Source: Sternotherus odoratus
Lineage: Eukaryota > Chordata > Testudines > Kinosternidae
DNA: 64,000 bases
Reading direction: 5' to 3'
Assembly: GCA_032164245.1 (NCBI GenBank)
Contig: JAVMKO010000003.1
Span: forward strand, 33,479,390-33,543,389
Shown piece after piece: positions 36,865 to 47,132 of this stretch. Both the position numbers and the translations under genes were made by a program. Every line of letters starts with the position of its first letter. Position 1 is the stretch's first letter. The notes below the pieces were generated by a model that saw only the letters and a list, made by a program, of their open reading frames with translations, had not been told where the DNA came from and did not search any database.

Positions 36865-37854
36865 TCACCGGCGCCGCCCGGTCCGGGGTTGTGGTTCTTT
36901 GCCCCCCTGCTTTTCGGGGCTAGGGCCAGCCGAATACCTCCCACACAGCAGACAGTAGGGTGGAAGTGTCCGTCCCTCTGCCTTCTGCTCCTCACATAGG
37001 GTACAGGGAGTCGGTGGCTCCCACCCCTCCCAGTGCTCCTTGGGGCTAGGGCCAGCTTCCTCTGCCTCAGCTTCCCTTGCAGCTGTGGCAGAGAGCCCTA
37101 CTTCCAGCCTTGTACAATAAAGGCAGGGTATTGGCCGCCCCTGTGCCCTTCGGTGCTCACACCACTCGCATGGCGCCTCACCACACAGGGCAACTTCCCC
37201 GGCCTCAATTTCCCCCAGGCCCTCAGATGAGCTCGGGGCTTCATCTGTGGAGCTCACCTCTGGTCCTGGTCTCAGATGCTCAGGGCCCTTCAGATCTTTC
37301 CCTCGGTCATTGGGCTGAGGCCCGCCCCTTCTCTCGGCCGAACCCTCCATACGGGTTCGCACGCTCGGCCTCGGGGCAGCCCGGGGCCTCGTACCTCCCA
37401 CTGGGCCCCAGTCCCGCCCAATGATTACGGGGCACGGCAACCCCTCTGGCACCCCGACCTGCTTCCAGCGGAATCGTCTGCTGATTTCTAGGGGGACCTG
37501 GGCCACCCGACAGGTCTTCCTGTCCCCATGGACACATTGTAGGTCCATGGTAGCCCCCGGAATTAACCACTCGGGGCGTACCAACACTCTCCGAACGAGC
37601 GTGTAGGGGGAGGCAGAATCCACCACCCCTTGGTGGGACTTCCTCCCCACCTGCACCGGCAGGGTGGGTATCCCCTTCTGCGGCTTCCGCCCCCAAACTT
37701 CAGTCCACCCACACCAGTTAGTGTAATCAGACTCCATGGCTGGGCAGTCCCTCTTAATGTGCCCTGGCTTCCCACACTGCCAGCAGGTAAGCCGGGCAGT
37801 TCTCTCTGGCGCCCCTCTGGGCTCCCCATCAGTCCCTTTGCGTCTAGCTGGGGG
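36865..37854 (-). CDS. Zinc knuckle, protease-like domain and duplicated Cys module
   Basis: The frame is open from the C-run at the gag stop to 36865. It has no ATG before the knuckle; the first ATG is at 37735-37737, 290 codons from the end. A retroviral-type zinc knuckle, CWQCGKPGHIKRDC, is at 37744-37785. Counting from that ATG, residues 24-112 look like an aspartic protease: VVDSASPYTLV carries the candidate catalytic Asp at 40, but with DSA in place of the usual DTG or DSG, and CPVIIGRDWG follows at 102-111. The C-terminal part has two copies of a Cys-x2-Cys ... Cys-x2-Cys module (190/193/205/208 and 245/248/262/265), both with an 'AxGRxxP' spacer. I do not know this module in other gag-protease proteins. 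It would be expressed only by frameshifting from gag or from the internal ATG. Confidence 0.75.
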   Translation of the reverse strand, partial: PPARRKGTDGEPRGAPERTARLTCWQCGKPGHIKRDCPAMESDYTNWCGWTEVWGRKPQKGIPTLPVQVGRKSHQGVVDSASPYTLVRRVLVRPEWLIPGATMDLQCVHGDRKTCRVAQVPLEISRRFRWKQVGVPEGLPCPVIIGRDWGPVGGTRPRAAPRPSVRTRMEGSAERRGGPQPNDRGKDLKGPEHLRPGPEVSSTDEAPSSSEGLGEIEAGEVALCGEAPCEWCEHRRAQGRPIPCLYCTRLEVGLSATAAREAEAEEAGPSPKEHWEGWEPPTPCTLCEEQKAEGRTLPPYCLLCGRYSAGPSPEKQGGKEPQPRTGRRR

Positions 37855-38620
37855 GGGGGGGGGAGTCCATGGGCCGACGCCCCAAATCCCAGACCCATCG
37901 TGGTCGGTCTTCTCCCCGAGGTCCCTCTGCCTCCACGTACTCCTCGGTCAGGCGCACCGCAGCCTCCACCGTCTCCGGCTGGTGCCTCCTGACCCAGGTA
38001 CGGACAGTCTCGGGGAGGCTGAGCAAAAACTGCTCCAAGATCAGGGAGTCCATAATTTCCTCCCCTGACCGGGCCTCCGGCCTCAGCCAACGCGTCGCCC
38101 AGTCTCTTAGCCTCTGGGCAAACGCCCGGGGCCGCACCGCCTGCGTCCAGCGGGCCGCCCGCAACTTCTGGCGGTATTTTTCCGGAGATAAGCCGACCCG
38201 GTCCAAGATGGCCGCTCTTACAATATCAAAGTCCTGGGCCTCTGCATTCCCCAGGGCCATATAGGCTGCCTGGGCTTCGCCCACGAGGTACGGAGCGAGC
38301 CGGAGGGCCCAGGTGGTCCGCTCCCACCCGGCTGTGGTGGCTACCCTCTCAAACGTGCCCAGGAAGGCATCGGGGTCATCCGCCGGGCTCATCTTGCAGA
38401 GTCCCCAGCCCGGCGGCCGCATGCCTTCTCCTGCCCCTGGACTCACCAGCAGCTGCAGGAGTTTCGCCTGGGTACTTGCTTGCTCCTGGATGAATTCCTG
38501 CAGCCTCTTCTGCTGCTCTGCCTGAGCCAGCTGCATCTCCTGGTGGATTTGTTGCAAGGCGTGCATGGCCTGCTGGGTCTGCTTTTGCTTCTCCACGAGC
38601 CACTCCAGGGTTCCCTCCAT
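37844..38620 (-). CDS. gag: Gag of LTR retrotransposon, SCAN-like capsid
   Basis: This is a 258-residue open frame. I start at the ATG at 38618-38620 because the longer frame upstream runs through the primer-binding site into the LTR. Residues 8-59 are Gln/Glu-rich and likely a coiled coil. Residues 82-145 (ADDPDAFLGTFERVA onward) look like a capsid N-terminal domain. Residues 148-231 (KYRQKLRAARW, WLRPEARSGEEIMDSLILEQ, AAVRLTEEYVE) closely follow the SCAN-domain pattern, which evolved from a gypsy-type capsid. It should assemble a particle packaging element RNA. The frame ends (TAG, 37844-37846) just after a run of 14 C residues on the coding strand, whereas the zinc knuckle is encoded beyond it in another frame. 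It is intact otherwise. Confidence 0.85.
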   Translation of the reverse strand: MEGTLEWLVEKQKQTQQAMHALQQIHQEMQLAQAEQQKRLQEFIQEQASTQAKLLQLLVSPGAGEGMRPPGWGLCKMSPADDPDAFLGTFERVATTAGWERTTWALRLAPYLVGEAQAAYMALGNAEAQDFDIVRAAILDRVGLSPEKYRQKLRAARWTQAVRPRAFAQRLRDWATRWLRPEARSGEEIMDSLILEQFLLSLPETVRTWVRRHQPETVEAAVRLTEEYVEAEGPRGEDRPRWVWDLGRRPMDSPPPPS

Positions 38621-38653
38621 CTTTGGGCCACCAGTTGGGTTGCTGGTGTAGCG

Positions 38654-38671
38654 ATCCCACCTCTGACACCA
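38654..38671 (-). promoter_or_regulatory. Primer-binding site, tRNA-Leu type
   Basis: Two bases inside the 5' LTR the minus strand reads TGGTGTCAGAGGTGGGAT. This is complementary to a tRNA-Leu-like 3' end (ATCCCACCTCTGACACCA). The position and the leading TGG are as expected for priming minus-strand DNA. Confidence 0.85.
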
Positions 38672-38673
38672 CT

Positions 38674-39060
38674 TGTGACAGACCGCTCTCTCACCCCTCT
38701 CAGGAACAGGCAGGAAGACCCTTCTTTGCTCCAAACAGTGCTCTTTAATTCACAGTGCAAGACCCCTCCACCAATATATACAGCTTTGTACAGTTCCCAG
38801 CTCTACAGACTCTATATAGTCCAGCTTACAACTCCAAACACTCAGCTCTGAATAGCTCAAACCACCACCTCACTCTATACCATCCCCACCACACTGGGCT
38901 TGCCTCCTGGCATGCCTTTTATCCCCCTGAGGAGGCTGCCAGGTGTCACTCATTAAGCCTGAGCCCAGGTGGCTAATTAGGCTTCTCTGCAGGGAGGTTT
39001 GCAGAGGGCTTTTCTCCCTCTTAAAGGGGCGACAGGCTGGGTCAGGCCCACCCTGCCACA
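38674..39060 (-). repeat. 5' LTR of the gag-protease retrotransposon
   Basis: This is the partner of 36419-36805, of identical length. It would contain the promoter; no strong TATA box was assigned. Confidence 0.95.
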
Positions 39061-39474
39061 ATATATAAATAGAGTTGATCACTAAACCAATATTTTTTTT
39101 TATTTTCTCAATTAAAATTGCCTTAATAATTGTGATATCTTATTTGACTAAAAGTTAATGCAAGGTGATTATTGAAGGGAAGGAAAGATTTTAAGAAAAC
39201 AAGGTTACTCTTCTTATCTGTTGCAAACCTTGATATTGAGAAAGAAAATAGCAGCAGCCACTGTTTTCATCTGAACAAGTATATAAAACAAAGTTTACAT
39301 TTGTTTCCTTTGCAGATTTGTTAAAATTTCACTGAATAAAATTAAAATACAATGAATACTTTGCTATCATGTATACTGCTGATAATTCACTTTCCTAACA
39401 TTTTAAATCTATAAAAGAATTGAAGTAAATGAGATCTCCATTTTTTCTGCTCAATTCTCTTTGTTTTGTCAACT

Positions 39475-39645
39475 CATCTTTCCTTATCTGGTTTATCTTA
39501 TCTACTTTGTCAACCTTTCTGGTTTTGACTGACAACTAGACAGCAGGCTCTCTGGTGCAGGGACTCTCTTTGTTATTTATCTGCACAATGGTTTCCTTGC
39601 CTGGGGTTTCTATGTGCTACTGTAATACAAATAAATAAATACTAA
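39475..39645 (+). mobile_element. L2-like LINE 3' tail fragment
   Basis: The cues are CTCTGGTGCAGGGACTCTCT, GTTATTTATCTGCACAATGG and GTGCTACTGTAATACAAATA, followed by an AAAT-type tail. They are in the order of reptile L2 3' ends. Confidence 0.65.
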
Positions 39646-39839
39646 ACAACAAGTGAATTGACTGGGGAGAAAAGCAAAGTAATAATATTCAGAGAGAAAT
39701 ACTATAACATAGATGAACTGGTTCAGATAGAAAGACAAACGCAAGCCATCACCCCCAAGTTAAACCAACCCCCCCCCCCCCGCCCCATTTTCCCATAGCT
39801 CTGCACTTCCAGGATTCACCTGATCACAGGAATATTAAT

Positions 39840-39950
39840 AACTTTACCATTCTGAAAATGCTTTACAAACATTTATCTAGTCTTCACAACACCCCTCTGA
39901 GATACGTATTATCTCCATTTAGATAGAAAACAGGCACAGATAAGACCTTG
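39840..39950 (-). mobile_element. MIR/L2-type fragment
   Basis: The fragment contains TGCTTTACAAACATTTATCT, CTTCACAACACCCCTCTGAG and TATTATCTCCATTTAGATAG, a common segment of MIR/L2-type repeats. Confidence 0.6.
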
Positions 39951-42900
39951 ATTTTGAAAAAATTCCACCTTGAAGCTGCTAGGGCATAAAAACAAGAGAT
40001 TTGAAAAATCATGCATCGATTCAGATGCCTGACTAGTCAGAATGTGAACCCTGTGATGATCATTCATCACTAGCTGAAAGCAATGATAGATTAAATGACA
40101 TGAGATAGTTTTCAAAAAGGACACCGTGAGGCTGCAGGCAGTAAAAGACTAGACTGAACAAAACACAGAATGTTGAGTCCAGCACAGAAGTGCAACAAGC
40201 GATGGAGACCAGGAGACCTATATGCCCTGAGCAGAACTGGGTGGCATGATAGCGGAGCCCTTCCTATGTGCCAAGTCACATTGCCACTCAATCAAATTTG
40301 GCCTGGCCACCTCTGTCATGACAGAGAGACAATCAGTCCAAATTTTAGTGATGTTGTGACCTTGTGCATGTCTTTCCCCTCCCCCCATATATAGTTCTGC
40401 AGTTCTTCCAGCACCCATAGGAACACCCTGGAAAGAAGTGAGGCAGGGGGCACTGGGAATCCCCAGACTCCAGGAGCATGGGAAGATAGAATCCAGGCTT
40501 TTTGTGCATCTTGGCATCTGGAGCTCCAAGAACAACTTGGGCCCCTAGTGAGGATGGCGGTCTTCAATCTGATTGCTTCTTTGGGTAAAAGCTTGAGCTA
40601 GGTGTAGGGTAGGGAGACTGCAGGGGGGAGAGCTCAGAGCGAGGTGTGGGCCACTGAGGGAGAAGAGGTTGGGGCTAAGAAATGTGTGTGTAGTTGGGTA
40701 TGGAGGGAGAACATGGGTCTGGGTGAAGAGGAAGCATAAAAGAATCCAGGATTGGGTCTGGGGAAGACTTTGGGATTGGATGTGGGCTGTATGCAGGGTT
40801 AGAGACAGGGGGACAAAGCTTGAGGCTCAGTGGAGGGCAGTACAGAGACATCTAATTACAACCCAGTTCTAGGATAAAATGGATGTGAGACACAAAAGCA
40901 AATATGGGGGATATGAAATAAAACTTGAGATTAGATGGCCTGGCTCCATGAGAAATGTTGAGATTTTGAAATTTGGTTGTGTCTGGAATGGGAACAAAAA
41001 AGTCAAAATCTCAATTTTTTTTGTGAAACAAAATATTCTGAAATATTTCATGCTGACCGTATGTTTTAAAATATAATACAATACCAAAAAAATTTCAACT
41101 AAATTGATAGTTTCATGCAAAATGTTTTGATTGTGTTGAATCATCATTTTTCACTGGAAAAGTGCTCTGTTGGAAATGTTTTGAACAACTCTAGTATCTG
41201 TTGAATAGTATAACATTAAAACCAATCAGAAACAATAACTGAATACTATGAAATGTCAGTACTTGGTTACCAAGGGAAATATTTCTATTTTTATTTGTTT
41301 CAAGTAATGTAGTCTAATCAATGGCTACACAATTTCAGCAGAGGTCTCTGGTTGTTATAGGGTTTTCAAATCATCTTGATCTCAATCTGTGAAAAATATT
41401 GACTAGGGAAATACTTAATAATTGAACTGACATATGTGTTTATTTTGTATTACTTTAGTAACTATTGGCATCTTCATAGATATCATGCACTAAACTTCCA
41501 TTTCCCTGGTAGCTGTATTAGAAATAGATTTCAATGTAAACATTTTAGATATATTTCAGTAATATTATACAAATGACAAACAGAAATAAATAAAAGGACT
41601 AATCCAAAAATATAAAGTAAGAAATGTTGTGCAACCCTTTTTAAAGAAGAACAATCTCTTACTTTTTGTTTGTTTGCAGGGAAGAAGATTGTCTACTGTC
41701 CTTTCTGATTGAGAAAACAGGCAGTTTCCTATGTTAGCAATTGACTATATAGTTGAATAGGTCAGTCAGCATGCTGGGATTTCACTCAGATAGGATGGCA
41801 TTTGAGCATTTCTTTGCTGAATAGGGATGGACTTAAGAACACCCTTAAGAGCTTTGCTGAAATGGCCCCTTATATAGGTACTGGGAATGGACCAACCTAT
41901 CTTGACATGCATAATAATATAAAAGAAAGGGGGGAAATAACTTATGTTGCTTGTCTGCCTTCCCTTATGATACTCTAATATGGCTCCTACAAATGATAAA
42001 TTATTGGAAAGCTATGGTATAACCACACTATTAAACAGTGTCGGTTTAGAAAACAGGACTCCAGAATTCCATGATGTAATACTGGTTTCCTTTTATTGGG
42101 GGGGGGGGGCGGGAGGAGTGAAGATTAGGCCTCCAAAGATCTTAAGACGAGATCATACATATCATAGAGTACATTTTCTACAAAATGTAGTTTCCTCTTT
42201 AAAATGTTAGAAAATTAAATTTCTGATTCTCAATAGTATCTCACAGAATAAATATCTTTTTTTCCCACTGCTGTCATATTTTTAATAGAATTTGATATGC
42301 TTCCATGAGAGAAATTGTCCTTATTTAATCAAGGCTATCACAAGACTAGAGTAGAAAAAATACCAGCAACATGAAGTTTCATAAATATTCTTCAGTCCCT
42401 CTACATTCCATAAAGCAGATTAACTGATCAAGGCAAGATGTCACCCTTTAATATTATGCCTGTAGGGAATTTAGTTTTTTTTTTTTCCCTAGCAACAAAG
42501 TTTTATGTTATGATATGTTTTCTGTCCATATCATGAACTTTCTCCTTTCCCATAAATATACTATTATTCCCAAGAGCCCCCAAATTATTACAGTGAAAAA
42601 TCTAAGAATGAATGTCTTTACCATTTGATATGAAAAGGGCTCATCTCATTGTTTCATTTATCAGCAGCTGCTACAATAAACCAAATGGCAAATGGAAACT
42701 AAGCAAAGTTTTATTCCATGATCGTACCACATATATTTCCATTTCCTCAAGAAGAATTGTGACCATTTATAGACAAGTCACCCCTTCCCCTCCTCCCCAA
42801 CCCCCCCCCCCCCCAAAAAAAATAGCAATACCATTAACTCCAGATTTTAGATCAGATACATGCAAAACTCCATGGAGTGGCAATTTTAAACCTACTCAAT

Positions 42901-43092
42901 TGTAAACATAAACATTCTAGACAGGACTGAAATATTTGTTGTTAGTAATACCACTGAGTAAAACTGGCGTGGAACATATTGTGATTACATTTATCAAACA
43001 GACAGTTGAGTAATGAGACACGTTGTGTTCTAGAATTAAGATGAGGAATTGACGGATACAGATAAATGTGTTTCATGGAGGACTGAAGGAGA
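39951..43092. other. Intron sequence without recognised elements
   Basis: I see no convincing gene or element here. There are homopolymer runs at 42099-42108 (G) and 42800-42815 (C), and a G/T-rich stretch at 40600-40830. The G-runs and C-runs are likely sites of sequencing or assembly error. Confidence 0.5.
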
Positions 43093-43425
43093 AAAGAATC
43101 AGAGAGGTAGCCGTGTTAGTCTGGAGTAGCAGAGGTAACAAAGAGTCCTGTGGCACCTTAAAGACTAACTATAAAGTTTTGAAGCATAAGCTTTCGTGGG
43201 CTAATACCCACTTTGTTGGATGCAAGCAGTGGAAGTGTCCAGGGGCAGGTATAGATAAGTAGGCAAGAACCAGGTAGGAGGTAACAAGGTTAGTCCAATC
43301 AGGCTGAACCAGCTTGTTATCTCAAATGAGGGAGGGTGGGGTATTCTTCTAGCAGCTGAATTGGAGGTGTGAACTCAGAGAGGAGAAGCTTCTCACACCT
43401 CCAATTCAGCTGCTAGAAGAATTTC
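43093..43425 (-). mobile_element. Penelope 3' end copy with a short inverted stub
   Basis: The main part (43093-43393) is a close relative of 22595-22910, including the terminal repeat, a hammerhead-like motif at 43189-43225 and the untranslated part. Directly after it, about 32 bp (near 43393-43424, CACACCTCCAATTCAGCTGC) repeat 43344-43376 in the opposite orientation. The copy is 5' truncated. Target duplications are not clear. Confidence 0.8.
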
Positions 43426-46076
43426 AGAAAACTGAACTGATTGTTCAGAACTAGATTCCATTTTTAAAAAGTATTTAAATACCTAAAGATGAAATCAATG
43501 GGTATTAGGCACCTAGTGACTTTTGAAAACCCCACTAAGCCTCTGCCTGAATCTTTAGGCACCTGAATAAACTTAGAAGTCTGGCCCCTAAAATCTTGCA
43601 GTTAAAAGGGAACTTGAGAGATTGAGAAATTGAGGAAGAAGATGAAGGCACACTTGAAAGACTAAGAGAGGAAATGTGTATAAGAGAGTAGTTCATAAGA
43701 AGGAAGAGAGAAATAAAGCAAAGATGTATTTTCCAAGTTTCTGAGAGTTGCATCTAAACAAGAAGCCTACAAATATAAATGTTTATCTTAAATTGTGCTT
43801 TTGTTCACCAACCAGCTAGAAGCATCATCTTGTGTACATACCGTTGTTCATTAAATAGATTTTCCTCAGGCATTTTTTCAGCTTTCCTATGCATAGCATC
43901 ACAGACATAGATAGCTTGCTTCCCAGACTTTCACTTTAAACATCTTGTAATGTGTACTGTGCTAAAATGTTGTACATTACATGCTCTGGGGAGATGCAAG
44001 ATACCTTTGCCTGTGCTTTCCCCTTAACACAGGTGCACATTAGTGTTGTGAACATTTAAGGTTGAACATTTATTTAGCCACTGAATCGTTGTGATTTTTG
44101 TTAACCTTATTGGAGAACTGTTTTATTTATTTATTTTTGCTTTACATTTACATTGCCCCCCCTCCTTTTTTTTTTTAAAAAAAAAGAAAGCATTAAATAG
44201 AAAATGTATTTGTTTGGTGTATGCAGTCTGGTCAAGACAAGCACAGTGTTCTTATCAGCAGTGTTCAAGGCATGAAGACTTTTAGGAAGTTGGACCACTT
44301 TGCAGTCCTCAATAATGTCTGTCATAGTTTATGACTCCCCGCATTGACATAGTGGACTGTTTCTAAAACACCACTGGAATTCCGCTGCAGCACAAATTGC
44401 ATACCCAGTATGAAACCAGATGAGAAGGCTCCCTTACCTGGGTTGATGTTGAGTGGGCTACAAGACAATTATTTGTCATTTTCTCTCTGCACCATGAAGC
44501 TCGCTATGCATCCTCTACTGTAAATCCCTCATCTGGTAAACTTATCCACAATGGATGCACTGAGTACAGAAAACTGAGTGGTGAATCAAACAAGTCTTTA
44601 ATTAATAGTAGATGTGGCATACCACGTAATTTCATCACAAACTTTATTATGCTTTAGTCTCGTGAACACAGGGTGGAACAATATTGCAATATTAAATAGA
44701 AAACCAAAGGACAAAGGGAAAGATCTTGACTGTTCAGGTTTTGTGCACTAATAAGTGTGGGAGTTTGCAAAAGCTTTTATCTTAAGCTATTTGTCTTGAG
44801 TTAGCCTTTAACAACTCTGGACCACCCTTAAATTTTTGGGGATGCTGTGTGTCAACCTTAAAAGTTCTTAACATGAAAGATAATTGACCATTAATTTTCA
44901 AAATTAACTGTATATCTTAATGGCATCAAGAAAGGAAGCCAATCCTGTCAATCTTATCATCTTGAAATTATTCAAATATGAATGTTGAGATCAGAATCTA
45001 TGGGAAAAAGCGTTTGTGTGCATGCATACACACAAACAGACACAAACACACATCCCACCGCTGAAATGCAGCCACTTCTGGGATGGACTGCAGCAGTTTT
45101 TTCGTAGCACACAGAAGTACTGCATAACATTTTAGGGTAAGAAATAAAGAAAATAGTATCTGCAGCTGAAACTATTTGTAACTTTGTTCAAGAGCTGGGT
45201 CCTGGTAATAATCCTCCTGCTGCATGCAGGGAAATGATATGCTAGGGAATAAAACTGTGTAGGAGGAAACCTTTCAGTTTAATCTCTGTTTATTCTGAAC
45301 AAAAGGAACCTTTTTCATCTACTTCTTACACTATTTTCCAAATAAATCACGCTTCTGAATATTTCTCTTTTGACACCTTAAATATGTTCATGTTCTGAAG
45401 TGAGTGATTCCAAAATTTCTGTTACTCATTCCCAATAATTACTCAAAGGTTTCTCCATTCTAAATCTTTCTGATGTCCTGTCTTTTCTCTTTAATAAATT
45501 AATTGAATTTTCCCCAGAGTTTATTTTTCACAACACTACTCTGTAGTGATTTCAGCATCTTTTTTCCCCCCTGATAAACATGTAATACCATTGTTTAATC
45601 TTGGAAATCCTAAGGAATTTAACATCCTTTGCTTGTCAGTACTTCATGATAACTTTTGTGGCATACCATGGCTTCCCCCTCAAGCCATGTTTTTTAAATT
45701 TAGCTACTGCCCTGAGAGCAGTTTTTTTTTCAGAGACAAAAATCCACTGAATTTATATGACAGGTCTCTTCAACCTGCAAATAGTTCAAAAATCTTTCCT
45801 ACAATATTATCACTTAAACAGTTGATGCATGAGAGGGAATTTCTAATCAGGAAAAATGGTTTTGATATAAAAAATCATAGATCTTGGTTATCAGCTTGTG
45901 AATTCTTTACCAAACAGATTTTTGGAATTAAAATAAATTATTGTTCAGAGCTACCTGACTGATTTATTCTGTTAATACTAACTGTAGTGGAATTTGGGAC
46001 TGAAATAATCCTTTTGTTGTATGTGTTCACTTTATACATATTTCTGCTAAGTACATAAAAGATTGTTTTACTCTAA
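43426..46076. other. Intron sequence without recognised elements
   Basis: AT-rich DNA with no convincing gene or element. The open frame at 45546-45962 (138 codons) has no recognisable domain and I do not call it a gene. Confidence 0.5.
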
Positions 46077-46578
46077 GGGCTTGGCTACATTTGCAAGTTA
46101 GAGCACACTAAACACAGCCCCGTGTGCTCTAACTTACACTCTTCCACACTGGCAAGACACTTAGGGCTGGTCCCTACTATGGCTTAACGTTGACTTTAGC
46201 GACGTTAAGTCGATATAAACATGTACCCGTCCTCACATGCATGCCATTTGCGTCGATTTAAAGGGCCCTCAAAATCGACTTCTGTACTCCTCCCTAACGA
46301 GAGGAGTAGCGCTAAAATCAACCTCTCTAGGTCGATTGTGGACTAGTGAGGACGCAAGTGACATTACTAGCCTCCAGAGGCTGTCCCACAATGCTCCATT
46401 CTAACCGCTCTGGACTGCCTCACTGTGACCGCTCTGGACAGCACTCTCAACTCGCTGCTCTGGCCAGGTAGACAGGAAAAGACCCAGGAACATTTGAATA
46501 GCTTCCTGTTTGGTCAGCGTGGCCAGCTCACCTGCACAGCTCAGTCGCCATTCATAGAAATCAGCAGCACAAGCCGCT

Positions 46579-47132
46579 ATGCAGAGCTCAGCAGCACAGG
46601 AGACCAGCCAAAGGAAAAGAGCTCCAGCATGGTCCAATAATGAGGTGTTGGATCTGATCGCTATTTGGGGAGAGGAATCTGTGATGTTGGAACTCCGTAA
46701 CAACGAACGGAATACCAACACGTTTGCCAGGATCTCCAAGGCAATGCTGGAAAGAGGCCACAAAAGGGACGTGCAACAGTGCCGCGTGAAAATTAAGGAG
46801 CTGAGGCAAGAGTTCCAGAAAGCCAAGGAGGCAAATGGACCCTCGGGGGGCGCTCCACGGACATGCCGGTTCTACAATGAACTAAATCAGATAATGGGGG
46901 GGCGCCCCCACCACCATTGCACTGGTCTACGTGGACTCCGCCGATGGGATAACCGTCAGGTCTGATGAGGATTCGGAAGATGAGGATGATGATGAGGAGG
47001 GAAATATCACAGAGCACCAGGACCGAAGTGGAGAGATACCTTTTGCAGACAGCCAGGAGCTGTTTGTCACCCTGGAGCCAGTACTGTCCCAACCCTCCCA
47101 AGGGGGTACCCCAGCCCACGAAGGATCCTCTG
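46579..47132 (+). pseudogene. Harbinger SANT/Myb-like DNA-binding protein
   Basis: From the ATG at 46579 the frame encodes a Myb/SANT-type trihelix: WSNNEVLDLIAIWGEESVM, then RNTNTFARISKAMLERG, then CRVKIKELRQEFQKAK and CRFYNELNQIMGG. Near 46897-46903 a run of G shifts the frame. The remainder continues in another frame (VDSADGITVRSDEDSED, acidic; then EIPFADSQELFVTLEP) up to a TCTG-GTGAGT splice donor at 47132/47133. In Harbinger elements this protein partners the transposase, helps it enter the nucleus and bind the ends. One base gained or lost in the G-run separates the two halves, so I treat it as broken. It could also be a sequencing error. Confidence 0.8.

Larger units (their letters stand above)
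36419..39060 (-). mobile_element. Young non-autonomous Ty3/gypsy-type LTR retrotransposon (gag-protease, no pol)
   Basis: Two 387-bp LTRs flank 1868 bp of internal DNA. On the minus strand the order is 5' LTR, primer-binding site, gag, zinc knuckle plus protease-like ORF, purine tract, 3' LTR. There is no reverse transcriptase, RNase H or integrase and no room for them, so enzymes must come from an autonomous partner. The LTRs differ at 3 of 387 positions by my comparison, which points to a recent insertion. The flanking sequence repeats ATAT (36415-36418 and 39061-39064), a possible 4-bp target duplication. The capsid resembles the SCAN domain, which is known to derive from gypsy-type gag. 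The transcription direction is the same as CSMD1. Confidence 0.9.

Noticed and set aside
37563..38264. Long open frames antisense to or out of frame with gag and protease
   Set aside because: High GC content keeps several frames open. Only the frames with capsid, knuckle and protease motifs are supported.
45546..45962. 138-codon plus-strand open frame
   Set aside because: It is AT-rich with no recognisable domain or splice context. I considered a LINE fragment but could not support it.
46401..46826. 141-codon minus-strand open frame
   Set aside because: It is the antisense shadow of the Harbinger SANT/Myb-like gene.
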